From Antedon mediterranea (Eukaryota > Echinodermata > Crinoidea > Comatulida > Antedonidae): a stretch of DNA of 64,000 nt. The notes under the pieces are model-generated. The model was not told the DNA's origin. It made no database searches and saw only the letters and a program-made list of their open reading frames with translations. How positions within the stretch are numbered: the first letter of the stretch is position 1; each line of letters starts with the position of its first letter. This document shows positions 10,701 to 19,199 of this stretch, one piece after another. The position numbers and the translations under genes were made by a program. The stretch lies in the NCBI RefSeq assembly GCF_964355755.1, contig NC_092680.1, positions 17,771,001-17,835,000 on the forward strand, given 5' to 3'.

Positions 10701-13235
10701 GGATATAGGATGATGGGGTATGTACCATATCCTTTTCCCTTCGGGTGTGTTTGACTTAATAACTTCTTCCATGTATCCTTTCTCTACCATTTGATTTACA
10801 GCTTTGTTATACATCTTTCTTAATTCAAGATCACGTTCAAATCTCCTTTCCAATGAATTAAAACGTTTCATAGCCAAACATCTATTATCCGGCAAGACTG
10901 TACCCTGGCTTCGCCATGGTAGAGGTAACACATAATGTCCGTCCACAAAACTGCTCGCACCATCCATCATTTCCATAAACGATCTGTCTTCCACGGACAA
11001 TCCTACGAACTCTGTTGCTCTATCTGGGAAATCAATATTAACAGAATCTTTTACCATGTTGTTAAACTGTTCATATTCTTGAATGGCTTGCAACTGAACT
11101 CTGCTTACAGGTTTTATATTAGCTGTCACCCCCTGTCTTACTATGCTCCATGGGATCCAGCCCAATGCTGTTTTCGATGCATAAGGTGACCCCGGTGGAC
11201 CTGTCACCACTTCCAGGGGAGTATATGCCTCGGCGACAGCATTGCCCAGCATCAAACCAATTTCCCCGTCAACTTCTGGAACAACCACTCGTCCCCGTAG
11301 ATGATCCCATCTGTTCACATCATCTTGTGTTGGAATATGCTCCTTAGTGACAGGCAACTTATTCTTTGAATAAATATTTGGTAGTCTAAACTCGTTGTCG
11401 CCGTTCAAATTACTAATAACGATATTTGAGATTATATGAGTCTTTAAAACCTGAGTCGTTCCCATGGTGTCGAGTGTAATCTGCGCCTTTCGTCCTCCAA
11501 GTCCCAGTTCATTTCGCAAACGGTCAGTGCAGAATGATACACTGGACCCTGGATCAAGAAACACATAAGTCGTTACAGCCCGGCCGTTCTTGGGCGACTT
11601 TACAATGACAGGAATAATTGCCATAGTGCAGACTCCATCATTGTCACTACATCCAGCAGAGGGAACTGTAGCGGGCTTCTTTTCTTGTGTTTGCTCTGGC
11701 GGAGCTTTATCTTGCTCCTTCTCAACTTTATTTTGTTCTTTCACCGGAGCAGGTCTTTCCTGATGGAGGATGGTTGGGTGTTTTCCCTTGCAGGTTCCAC
11801 ATTGCATGCGTTGCCTACATTCTTTGGATCTGTGACCCTGACGTAAACAGCCAAAACACAACCTTTCGTTTTTAATTATTTCTAACTTCCTTTCGTAGTT
11901 AGACTCTATGAACTTCTTACACTTTGCTATCTCATGAGGATTCTTGCATAGGTTACAGACCTTTGTAGGCAAAGTGGCACATGCTCTCTTTGATGAACTT
12001 GTGAACTGCTCCTTGTGAGCGTTGGCTGTCTGGAACATAGGGATATTTGCTTCCTTCGCTTTGGCCTTCAGAAACTCTGAAAACCTTTCCAAACTTGGGA
12101 AGGTTGAAGTATCCATTGATGCACTGACTATACTGCGCCACTTGTTTTCCAGATAGTATGGTAGCTTACTAACTAACTTCATGTTTTCTTGCGGGTAATC
12201 AAGAACTCCTAAGTCCGAAATAGTCATTTTTGCGGCAGCCACTTCGCAAATAAAATCAGAAAATTTCCTCAGAGCCGTATTATCCTTTGCTGATATCTTC
12301 GGCCATTCATTTAGTTTGGTTATCAGCGCGGTAGCTACCACTGATGGGTGTCCGTATCTTCTTTTAAGTTCATTCTTGGCTTGAACATATGCTTCTTCTG
12401 TTTGTAGAAGCAGATAATTTGCAACAAGAGCTTTTGGTTCCCCAGCTAGATGTTGTGCTAGTAAACTGAGTCTTTCATAATTGGAACATGTCTTTGCTTC
12501 TACCAATGAATTAAATGCTGCCAGCCACGTTGGAAACTTGAGTGGGTCACCATTGAACAGATCTACTCTGATCGGGGGTAATCGTATTGAATCAACCAGT
12601 TGTCGGAACGTTGCACTGAGGTCACATTCATTTGCAACCGTCACTGGTGCCTCTTGCTTAATTACGTCACTCTGGTGTTCAACTATTGGTATATAATGTT
12701 TTATTTTCTCTTTTGGTTTCTGATGAAGTGGCTCTGTACGTTTATCAGAAACCTTACCATCATTCTTCTTTTGAGGCCATACTGGTGTTGGCTCTTGTGA
12801 TTTCTCTGTACTTATACCTTCCAATTGGGAAAAGGAAGTAAACAATTCTGTAATTGGTGCTCTTGAATCTTGCGGAGTACTTTGACTTATATCAGGAAGT
12901 AATGCTTCTGTGGCATCATCATTAATCGGCTTATCGAGGATGCTTGTTTGATGCCACCATACATCAGATGCAGGTAAATCACCTACTCCATTTAAATCAT
13001 TACCTGTATCAAAGGCCTCATAAACTTCAGCTTCTGCTTCTGCTTCAGCTAGTAATGTCTCCTGCTCAATTCTATTCTTCTTTTGTTTAACTCTTAACTC
13101 TTCAGCTTCAGTCTTCTCCATCTCCTGCAGCCTAGCTAATCTTACTTTAATAGCTGCTTTCTTGGCTGATGCCCTAACTCTGGCAGACGAAGAAGACGAC
13201 GAAGATGCCCCACTTATCATAGATGCAGCATCCAT
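7719..13235 (-). CDS. BEL/Pao gag-pol polyprotein, 1838 aa
   Basis: A single intact ORF. Residues 20-75 form a charged coiled coil. 215-400 is a gag-like region of the DUF1759 type. 427-484 holds Cys/His knuckles including CFGCLRQGHRSKEC. The aspartic protease (DUF1758 type) has DPGSS at 561-565, with Pro in place of the more usual D-S/T-G second residue. Reverse transcriptase spans about 790-1015, with the catalytic Asp of MADIEGMF at 899 and YVDD at 976-979. The Pao-type RNase H has acidic residues D1157, E1202, D1231 and D1277. An HHCC-type integrase zinc finger spans about 1456-1513 with CVVC at 1509-1512. The integrase core has D1545, D1607 and E1657. A C-terminal DUF5641-like region spans about 1737-1815. 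The polyprotein copies the element by reverse transcription and integrates it. No break was found. Minor antisense open frames across it are shadows. Confidence 0.95.
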   Translation of the reverse strand: MDAASMISGASSSSSSSARVRASAKKAAIKVRLARLQEMEKTEAEELRVKQKKNRIEQETLLAEAEAEAEVYEAFDTGNDLNGVGDLPASDVWWHQTSILDKPINDDATEALLPDISQSTPQDSRAPITELFTSFSQLEGISTEKSQEPTPVWPQKKNDGKVSDKRTEPLHQKPKEKIKHYIPIVEHQSDVIKQEAPVTVANECDLSATFRQLVDSIRLPPIRVDLFNGDPLKFPTWLAAFNSLVEAKTCSNYERLSLLAQHLAGEPKALVANYLLLQTEEAYVQAKNELKRRYGHPSVVATALITKLNEWPKISAKDNTALRKFSDFICEVAAAKMTISDLGVLDYPQENMKLVSKLPYYLENKWRSIVSASMDTSTFPSLERFSEFLKAKAKEANIPMFQTANAHKEQFTSSSKRACATLPTKVCNLCKNPHEIAKCKKFIESNYERKLEIIKNERLCFGCLRQGHRSKECRQRMQCGTCKGKHPTILHQERPAPVKEQNKVEKEQDKAPPEQTQEKKPATVPSAGCSDNDGVCTMAIIPVIVKSPKNGRAVTTYVFLDPGSSVSFCTDRLRNELGLGGRKAQITLDTMGTTQVLKTHIISNIVISNLNGDNEFRLPNIYSKNKLPVTKEHIPTQDDVNRWDHLRGRVVVPEVDGEIGLMLGNAVAEAYTPLEVVTGPPGSPYASKTALGWIPWSIVRQGVTANIKPVSRVQLQAIQEYEQFNNMVKDSVNIDFPDRATEFVGLSVEDRSFMEMMDGASSFVDGHYVLPLPWRSQGTVLPDNRCLAMKRFNSLERRFERDLELRKMYNKAVNQMVEKGYMEEVIKSNTPEGKRIWYIPHHPISNERKPGKIRVVFDCAAKCNGVSLNDVLLQGPDLTNSLIGVLMRFREDHVAVMADIEGMFLQVVVPEEDRDSLRFYWRPSEEEDVKTYRMTRHLFGATSSPACANKALLNTAADKGSKYCPDAAETMKNNFYVDDCLVSVKDHKKALTLVKDLTLLCEEGGFRLTKWMSNDKRVLNVIPKEDHAPEVKSLDLRKDKLPSGRALGIQWSPELDTLRFTILPADKSHTRRGVLSIVSSVFDPLGLVAPFVLPAKILLQDICRKGLEWDEPIDDVSLQRWKRWLQDLARLDEWSVPRCYKSELPTDVISRQLHVFADASNYGYGMAAYIRQESSDGHVQMSLVMGRSRVAPLKYTSIPRLELTAAVMASRLANTIISELSGIDNVFYWTDSQTVLKYIHNTSRRFKAFVANRVSIILNISKASEWRYVRTCNNPADEASRGQRIEEFLSNTRWRNGPEFLRDKCEQWIDLQAKSLPLIAEDDPEIKGVSNVLVPACTCCFLDDLITKHSSYGKIKRIVAWLLVAVEKLCKRVTSKQLGNVRLQHLRSAECMILAHEQRVHFKQELEVLKNGNDESIGRVMRNSPLKKLDPLLLNGMITVGGRLNKASLPDKIKHPVVVHKNSLIARLIIVEIHKEVGHLGRSAILSQLWQRYWIIGASSLIRSVISRCVVCQKHRARASEQKMASLPPDRIVSDHPPFHNTGIDLFGPFEIKLGRSLVKRYGVIFTCLSTRAIHLEMAYSLITSSFINTLRRFIARRGQIKKLRSDNGTNFVGADKELKKEISEWNTQVIHMYLQQRDIEWEFNPPGASHFGGVWERMIRTVRQVMKGVLKEQNLKMDDEGLQTLFCEVEMIVNNRPITTLSTDPNDFRPLTPAMLLTQREQLPLPPGVFDKRDIYARRYWRQVQYLSNLFWQRWRKEYLPTMQERQKWFNPKRNLEIGDIVLVVDNSLPRNSWLLGRIVESERDNNGLVRSCTVKTQFSTLNRPIAKLCLLVKATE

Positions 13236-13265
13236 CTTAAAGTGTCAGGAAAACTTCGTGAATGA
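13236..13265 (-). other. short leader where the tRNA primer-binding site would lie; no TGG start
   Basis: A primer-binding site normally starts at or within a few bases of the 5' LTR with TGG, the complement of the tRNA CCA end. On the minus strand this leader begins TCATTCACGAAG and holds no TGG. The primer may be an internal tRNA region, or the site may be unusual. The leader is also very short for a retrotransposon. Confidence 0.5.
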
Positions 13266-13965
13266 TGTAGAGTTCGTAATTTCTTAAAACTATAGAGCGC
13301 CACCAACGGAATCAATCGCAAGTATGATACAAACAAACAGGACAAACTTGGTTGAGAGAAACAAAATATAACTTTAATCCTGATTATCTTGCTCTTAACA
13401 TGCATACAATATCGCTGTCACTTCGTATCTCGAGGGAGGGATTCACTAAATATGAGAAAACAATAATTAAACATCAATCAATGAAAATTTGGGCAGCACC
13501 CGTGCTTTAGCAACATCAACAAATTAATAATTCTAAGTCCTTATCAATACAATATACATTAAGTATAGCAATTTCCTTATAGTATTATTATTCAAACAAC
13601 ATACAATAATCAAATAGACCCGTCACAACTAGGCCCTAATCTCTGCACTAGCAAAACACAGTACTGTAAACAACAGTAACACGCCGTCGTAGGCTGTAAA
13701 TTAGGGCTATTAGCTAGGCTTACAAAATTCAACTAATAACATTAACATTCAATAACAAGATAATATAATTATAACTCCAAAGCTCACCGAAGTTTTGTGG
13801 CTCAATAGAAAACCTTTACGAATCTACAATTTCTAAATAATATCTTTAACAAACTTGACTAAAGGGCAAGGCACAACCACGCTGCATACATGAAGGCCGC
13901 CATGATACTTCTCCAAGACAACCAGCCTAGCGCCCTCACTAGCTCAGTTCAATGGGAACGCTATA
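13266..13965 (-). repeat. 5' LTR of the BEL/Pao element
   Basis: A 700-bp repeat identical by eye to 6800-7499. It is expected to carry the element's promoter on the minus strand. Only about 30 nt separate its inner edge (13266) from the gag-pol ATG at 13235. Confidence 0.93.
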
Positions 13966-13970
13966 GTAAC

Positions 13971-14109
13971 ACTACAGTACAACCTCTCCGTGCTTTGCTT
14001 TGTGCTCGACCTGACCCGACATAATATAGTTGAATTTTACGCATTACAATTGTGACTAAATTATTCTACGGATTTTCTATAAATCAACCAAAAGCGTTTC
14101 GGTTTGGTG
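13971..14109. other. no gene seen
   Basis: Short spacer between the BEL/Pao target duplication and a tandem repeat; nothing recognised. Confidence 0.4.
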
Positions 14110-14390
14110 AATCGTTGATTAATAATACCCCTTTAATATCACCGAACACACGCAACAGGCCTACAAAACGCTGGTGTTGAAAAGCCGATGTTCAATCGTT
14201 GATTAATAATACCCCTTTAATATAAACGAACACACGCAATAGGCCTACAAAACGCTGGTGTTGAAAAGCCGATGTTCAATCGTTGATTAATAATACCCCT
14301 TTAATATAAACGAACACACGCAATAGGCCTACAAAACGCTGGTGTTGAAAAGCCGGTGTTCAATCGTTGATTAATAATACAACTTTGACA
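14110..14390. repeat. 84-bp tandem repeat, about 3.4 copies
   Basis: Units begin at 14110, 14194, 14278 and 14362 with 'aatcgttgattaataatac' and end 'gaaaagccgatgttc'; spacing is exactly 84 bp. Copies 2 and 3 are almost identical and copy 1 differs at a few bases. The last copy is truncated and runs into a shorter repeat. Confidence 0.9.
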
Positions 14391-14404
14391 GCGCCAGCAC
14401 ACAC

Positions 14405-14490
14405 CATACAAAACGGCGGTGTTGAAACGGTGGTGTTGAAACGCCGGTGTTGAAACGCCGGTTTTAAAACACCGGTGTTGAAACGGCTAT
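14405..14490. repeat. short tandem repeat 'ggtgttgaaacgcc'
   Basis: Five or so units of about 15 bp ('ggtgttgaaacgcc' and variants), related to the 'ggtgttgaaaagcc' segment of the neighbouring 84-bp repeat, which suggests local slippage from it. Confidence 0.75.
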
Positions 14491-14701
14491 AATATAAACC
14501 TGCTAAAATAAAGGATTCAAACCATGTGAATAATGTTGAATACATTTGGAATAATCTATAGCTACTGTATATGCTTATGTACAGTCCTAAACACACTTTG
14601 ATTTTTGAACATTTTAGGCTGGTACCTTATCTTAACGCACCAAAATGCCAAAAACGTTTCTTTAATTTCCTGCATGTCGATCTTTTTAGATAGCAACTTT
14701 T

Positions 14702-17234
14702 TTAGCCAATCGTGTGTTGACATACAACTTCAGTTGAAGTAACTAGAAAAAAATCAAAACCTTTCTGATATTCTAGTGAATTGTGATCAGTAGCCGTACT
14801 TAATCTACATTCGTTTGATAATGTATTAAACGAAAAGGAAACGCATTGGTCCACTTGAATACATTCCAGAGAACAAGTGCCGTAGCTCAAAGCCATAACA
14901 ACAGTGATTATATAACCGGTGGTCGGTGATTTATCCTCTGCAGAAATCAAAAACTTGTTATACACAAACGTGTAAGCTGAAAAAACAATATTATAACTGT
15001 AAAACATTTTCGATGAAGTTCTGAAAATGTTAATGATCTGCAAGAAGGAAGACGATAACAATTAAATTAATAACAACGATGATGAAGATGAAAATGAAGT
15101 CAATGCAAATGATGATGACAATGAAGTTAATAACAACGATGATGAAGATGACAATGAAGTCAATGCAAAGATTACAATGAAGTTAATAATAACGATGATG
15201 ATGAAAATGAAGTCAATGCAAAAATGATGATGACAATAAGGTTAATAACAACGATGACGATGAAGTCAATGCAATGATGATGACGATTAACAATTTTAAT
15301 GAACCGAATAGATATCAGGCAAAGATAAAAGAAGAAAAAAGAATACAATATTACATATTTCTATCAACAAGATAGATTACATGGAATGTTATTAATGATG
15401 ATTAAGATAATCATGTGATTATGCTGTTTTTATTAGGCTTCCGATTTTCTACTCTCGGCCTAGATAAAAAAATAGCTTAGGCCTACGTACCTGTTACTCT
15501 GTATCCGAGAAGTTCAAATCGCATAGATTTGTAAGCATGGTCGCTAGATGGGTAGACACGAATGAATTTAGCACAGATAGAAGTGCTAAACATATTTGTT
15601 ACGACGGTGTCACGATCCGAGTTTCCTGTGAACTATTATTTAAAAGTAATAATATTAAAGGATTCAGGAATTATATAGGAACATTATCCTTATAAAGCTC
15701 TGTTTACACTATCAAACTTTATCTGACACAAAAATGTGTGATGTGCCCAAATAATGATATGCCCATATGGTAGTGATATGTCATCTTCCTTTCCATATAT
15801 GGGCACATCACATTTGTTTTGTCACATGAAGTTTGATAGTGTAGACAGAGCTTTAGGCTAGTCTATAGATTGTAATTAACATTTTTTCGCAACTTTATAA
15901 TTTCCATTTTGAATTCAATGTTAAATCATGTATATACAGTCGTTTTTTATAGTAAAAACTAAACGTTTCTGAGACTGTCCATAAGGGCAACGCAATTTAC
16001 CAATCATAGTGAATCATCCGAACTTTTGATTATGATTGGTCAACTTCAAGTTAAAATATATTCTGGCGCCAAAAGTTACAAGGCCTACATGAGTATCTTA
16101 CTTCAACTTGTCCGTTGGCATTGGTTATTGTTTCAAACGTTATAGCATCATTGCTGTAATGAACCTCAAATGACGTAACCCACTGGTCAATTCCATTTCT
16201 ACCTTGTGTCATAATGCCATTCACTTTCTTTAAGCCATCCAAGTCAACTTGAATCCATGGATTACTGTCACCATTGGCATGCGCCCAGGCACCACCTGAA
16301 CCTCCATTTACTTTTTCTAGGTTAAGTCTACCGAATTCTGCCCCCACGTTCGAACCATATTTACTTGATGCTGTTAATTTGTCTGAATCAATACTGCCAT
16401 CCATAATTCCAAGAAGCTCAAACTCTGTATAAAACAAAAACAGGATAATTTCTGTTTTTGAGGTGATTTGATTTCATTAGCGATCGAATGTCAATCTATA
16501 TTATATTCTATATAATTGTCAATCTTCAAGAAGAATTTCTGTTGTTATTTTATGATGAAGATGGACAAATAAAGCATTTCAGTATTCAGTATACACGAGC
16601 GGTATCACGTCCTGCAGTATCGGTAAACATCCTGCAGTAACGCGTCTTCCGATAGCAACCTTCATCCCATGTGGGATACTGTAGGATATTATTTATTAAT
16701 ATTAGGTTAGTTAATAATAAGAGTTAGATCAGTCTTCTTTAAAGACTTTAACTGAATAATCAGACAGGAATGTAAATAACAAGTGGAGAGGAACCTCATC
16801 GATGTCAGAATTAAATGGAGCAGCTCTGAATAGGAGATTTTAGAATACTTATGTGTCTATGTTCAGTTTGTTTTTATGTTAGAAGGTTTACAAAGCCTCA
16901 TCTTAAGCTACATTCATATTGCTCCGATTCACGGAAAAGAAAACGGCGCCGTATAGGTTTCTCTATTATTGAAAAAACGACTCCGATTTCCGTTCCGTGA
17001 AACGGAAAAAGGCGTAATGTAGCTTTATTCGTTGAGTATTAAGAGCTTCAATGCGTATTCCAGGCTGAAATACTGTAAGAATATCACGTCTTCTAAACTA
17101 CCAGGTAAAATTAGCATTTCTAGATCAATCATTCATTCTACCTACTTTAATAAATATTTTATATAATACTTACCGGTAGAAGATGACCCCAGCAAACACA
17201 GTGCAAATAGCATTAATGTTTTAAACAGTTCCAT
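14702..17234 (-). CDS. secreted F5/8 type C (discoidin) + PAN-like protein, 253 aa
   Basis: Four exons join in frame: 17234-17174, 16424-16102, 15632-15491 and 14937-14702 (61, 323, 142 and 236 nt; 762 in total), all with GT..AG junctions and matching phases. Exon 1 encodes a hydrophobic signal peptide (MELFKTLMLFALCLLGSSS). Residues about 22-175 are an F5/8C/discoidin domain: GIMDGSI near its start, the core WIQVDL, then FTGN.D.DTVVTN and a C-terminal IRVYPS..RFELLG. Such domains bind glycans or phospholipids. Residues 176-253 look like a PAN/apple fold, with five Cys in a CxxxC...VDQCVSFSFN...C pattern. There is no membrane segment, so it is probably secreted and adhesive or lectin-like. 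The exact ligand cannot be read from the sequence. Confidence 0.88.
15062..15295. repeat. GATGA/AATGAAGT low-complexity tandem array
   Basis: Imperfect units of about 50-60 bp ('aatgaagttaataacaacga', 'tgatgaagatgacaatgaag') repeat four to five times. The array lies in the last intron of the F5/8C-PAN gene and is non-coding. Confidence 0.8.
15693..15855. repeat. MITE family B copy 1 (Tc1/mariner-like, TA flanks)
   Basis: Termini are 'aaagctctgtttacactatc' and its inverse 'gatagtgtagacagagcttt', with TA on both sides. The interior carries the family signature 'atatggtagtgatatg' and 'atatatgggcacatcac'. It lies in an intron of the F5/8C-PAN gene. It is non-coding and would depend on an autonomous relative. 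Confidence 0.85.
16907..17031. repeat. short MITE-like inverted repeat ('aagctacatt' ends)
   Basis: The outer ends 'aagctacattcatattgc' and 'gcgtaatgtagcttt' are inverted copies, and the inner segments 'gattcacggaaaag' and 'ttccgtgaaacgg' also pair. About 125 bp, in an intron of the F5/8C-PAN gene. Confidence 0.5.
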
Positions 17235-18506
17235 TTTAGTACACCAGTGACGTTTATTATCCATACATTGTTACACTATAAATACTGTAGGCTATACTGT
17301 GTAAATTATTTATCTCTAATTGTAGCTAGTGTAACCTAATTATCATAATTATTGATTTCATATTGATTATAGGTATATTGATAAATCAATGACCCGAAGG
17401 TTTAACCCTGAAACAGACATAATGATAGTTGAGACGCATGACAAACCTGAGACTTGCACAAATACTGTAGTTACAGTATTGTCTTTAGTCCACCGAGCAG
17501 TCGGCGCGCGGCGTGCACGCCGCGGCCCTTTGATTGCCTTATGAAACGCCAAAAGGCCACACATATTTATATTACCTTTTTACCAATAATAAGTTGAAAT
17601 GAATTAAGTTCAGAGCTTAAGTCATAGACAATGTAAACCTAAGAAGGTAGAAGCTCATTTTAGCGTATATAGAATTATACCTTCTTTTATAATAGCCAAT
17701 ATCGATTATTTTCAATTTCTATACTATTCGGTTTTATTGTAGCCCTACCAAACATTAACAACATTCATAACAATTGGGCATTTTATCTGTAAATTTATTT
17801 TAATTATTTGCGTAAATGTTTGTAACGCCAATGATAGACCTGAATTTGTCGATCCATGTCTTGTTTTCCTACATGGTCCAATGATTAGACCGTATAATGG
17901 TTAAACACTACCAAATCGAACTATACAAATAGGCCTACAGTACTTTAATGTATAGCAAGTTATGCAACCCACAATCTTAAATTTCAAATTGTTAACGTTT
18001 TGTTGCAATAATACAAACTAATAGTTAGGCTACTTGATTTATCTGTTTCTGAGGTCGATATCCTCCTATAAGTGCCAGACTAAAAGTAATCGATAATGTA
18101 CATTTCGTATTTAAAATAACGACAAATTTATGTGAAAAATAGTAATCATCATTAAGCAAGATATTCAGATCAATCAATTGTCACCAGAGGCCATACATCA
18201 CTTTGCCTAACAAGTAACAAAAACGTCTTTACCATTACTCGCGTGTGTTACGCGTGTAGACCGATTTCACAACGTAACAAAATATTGTGTCAAGAATATT
18301 AGGATTCAATTTTTACTCGAAAATAAACGCTAGTTTATAGTATCTGTTTGTTTTCTATATCGAATAAAGAGATATGTTTGATTGGAGGCTCAAGACCACG
18401 TGATGACAGTCATTCCAAATCCGACTGCAAAGACATTTAGGCCTACACACGTCCAGAAATAAAGCACTTGTCAGCGTTTAAATAGCCCAATCCATTATGT
18501 TATAAG
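17235..18506. other. intergenic, no gene seen
   Basis: Presumed upstream region of the F5/8C-PAN gene (minus strand, ATG at 17234). No exon-like sequence was recognised; the 17367-17564 minus-strand open frame has no family features. Confidence 0.45.
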
Positions 18507-18556
18507 ATGATAACGAAAATTGCCTCCCAGCTTATGTAGTTACTATCGCCAGCAAC
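18507..18556 (+). repeat. left arm of a ~47-bp inverted repeat pair flanking the methyltransferase gene
   Basis: The segment beginning 'taacgaaaattgcctcccag' and ending 'actatcgccagcaacg' matches the reverse complement of 21750-21796 at 46 of 47 positions by eye. The arms sit about 3.2 kb apart, one on each side of the methyltransferase gene. Confidence 0.8.
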
Positions 18557-18582
18557 GATATCTAAGAATTTAAAACTAATTT

Positions 18583-18628
18583 CTATCTCTATTTAAAACT
18601 AAGATATCTTAGTTTTAAATAGAGATAG
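18583..18628. repeat. 46-nt perfect palindrome
   Basis: The sequence reads the same on both strands from 18583 to 18628, centred on GATATC at 18605/18606, with arms 'ctatctctatttaaaactaa'. Further partial copies of 'atcttagtttt' and 'aactaagatatct' follow to about 18695, so the region is a cluster of inverted repeats next to the 18507 arm. Confidence 0.85.
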
Positions 18629-18699
18629 GCCTATCTTAGTTTTTAATATCTCTATTAATAGAGTTATCTTAGTTTTATTTTTAAACTAAGATATCTTTA

Positions 18700-19199
18700 T
18701 TTTCGAACAATGACAGCTTGGCTTGGCGCGCCTTAAATAATATGCAGATTTACTCAAGCAGTACGTTCCAACTGACAGTCGAGACGCCGAGTGCTGAAGC
18801 AATCATCGAAATCATGGTAAAGAATGCTTGGGTGATTATTTACCTAACGTCTCCTGATTATTTTGCTACTACAAACGCATCTGTTTTTATTCAGTTGGTC
18901 AAAATCAAAAGGAACATATTAACTAAATTAATTCACAAACTATATATAGACTACCGGTAGTATATATAAGTTTAACTGTACTTAACTTAAAAAAACAACA
19001 AAAAGGCGTTTAAGAAGCCTCGATTCAACAGAAAATGTTCGCTTACATAATTTCTAATGCGTTCGCCTTAACTAATTATCCTTTGTATGAAGCTATCAAT
19101 TTTCTCGTAAATTCTTTAAATTAATTTTATTGTACAATACATAGGCTGACAATAATTTCCTTAAAACATTGTTATAGCACACAATCACTATCAATCAGC
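18700..19199. other. no gene seen; 3' flank of the methyltransferase gene
   Basis: No exon recognised. It probably includes the methyltransferase 3' UTR on the minus strand; 'ttaatttta' and 'tttaaat' tracts follow the stop, but no clear AATAAA was assigned. Confidence 0.4.

Larger units (their letters stand above)
6795..13970 (-). mobile_element. complete BEL/Pao LTR retrotransposon, with 5-bp target duplication
   Basis: The element proper is 6800-13965 (7166 bp). It is flanked by the direct repeat GTAAC at 6795-6799 and 13966-13970, the 5-bp target duplication usual for BEL/Pao. Two 700-bp LTRs frame one gag-pol ORF on the minus strand (13235 down to 7719). The LTRs show no difference by eye, and the ORF has no stop or frameshift, so the insertion looks recent. 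Read on the minus strand the LTR starts TATAGC and ends CTCTACA, so its termini are TA..CA rather than the usual TG..CA. No env-like third ORF is present; about 220 bp separate the pol stop from the 3' LTR. Confidence 0.95.

Noticed and set aside
8038-12800. Numerous plus-strand open frames of 60-95 codons
   Set aside because: All are shadows opposite the BEL/Pao gag-pol ORF.
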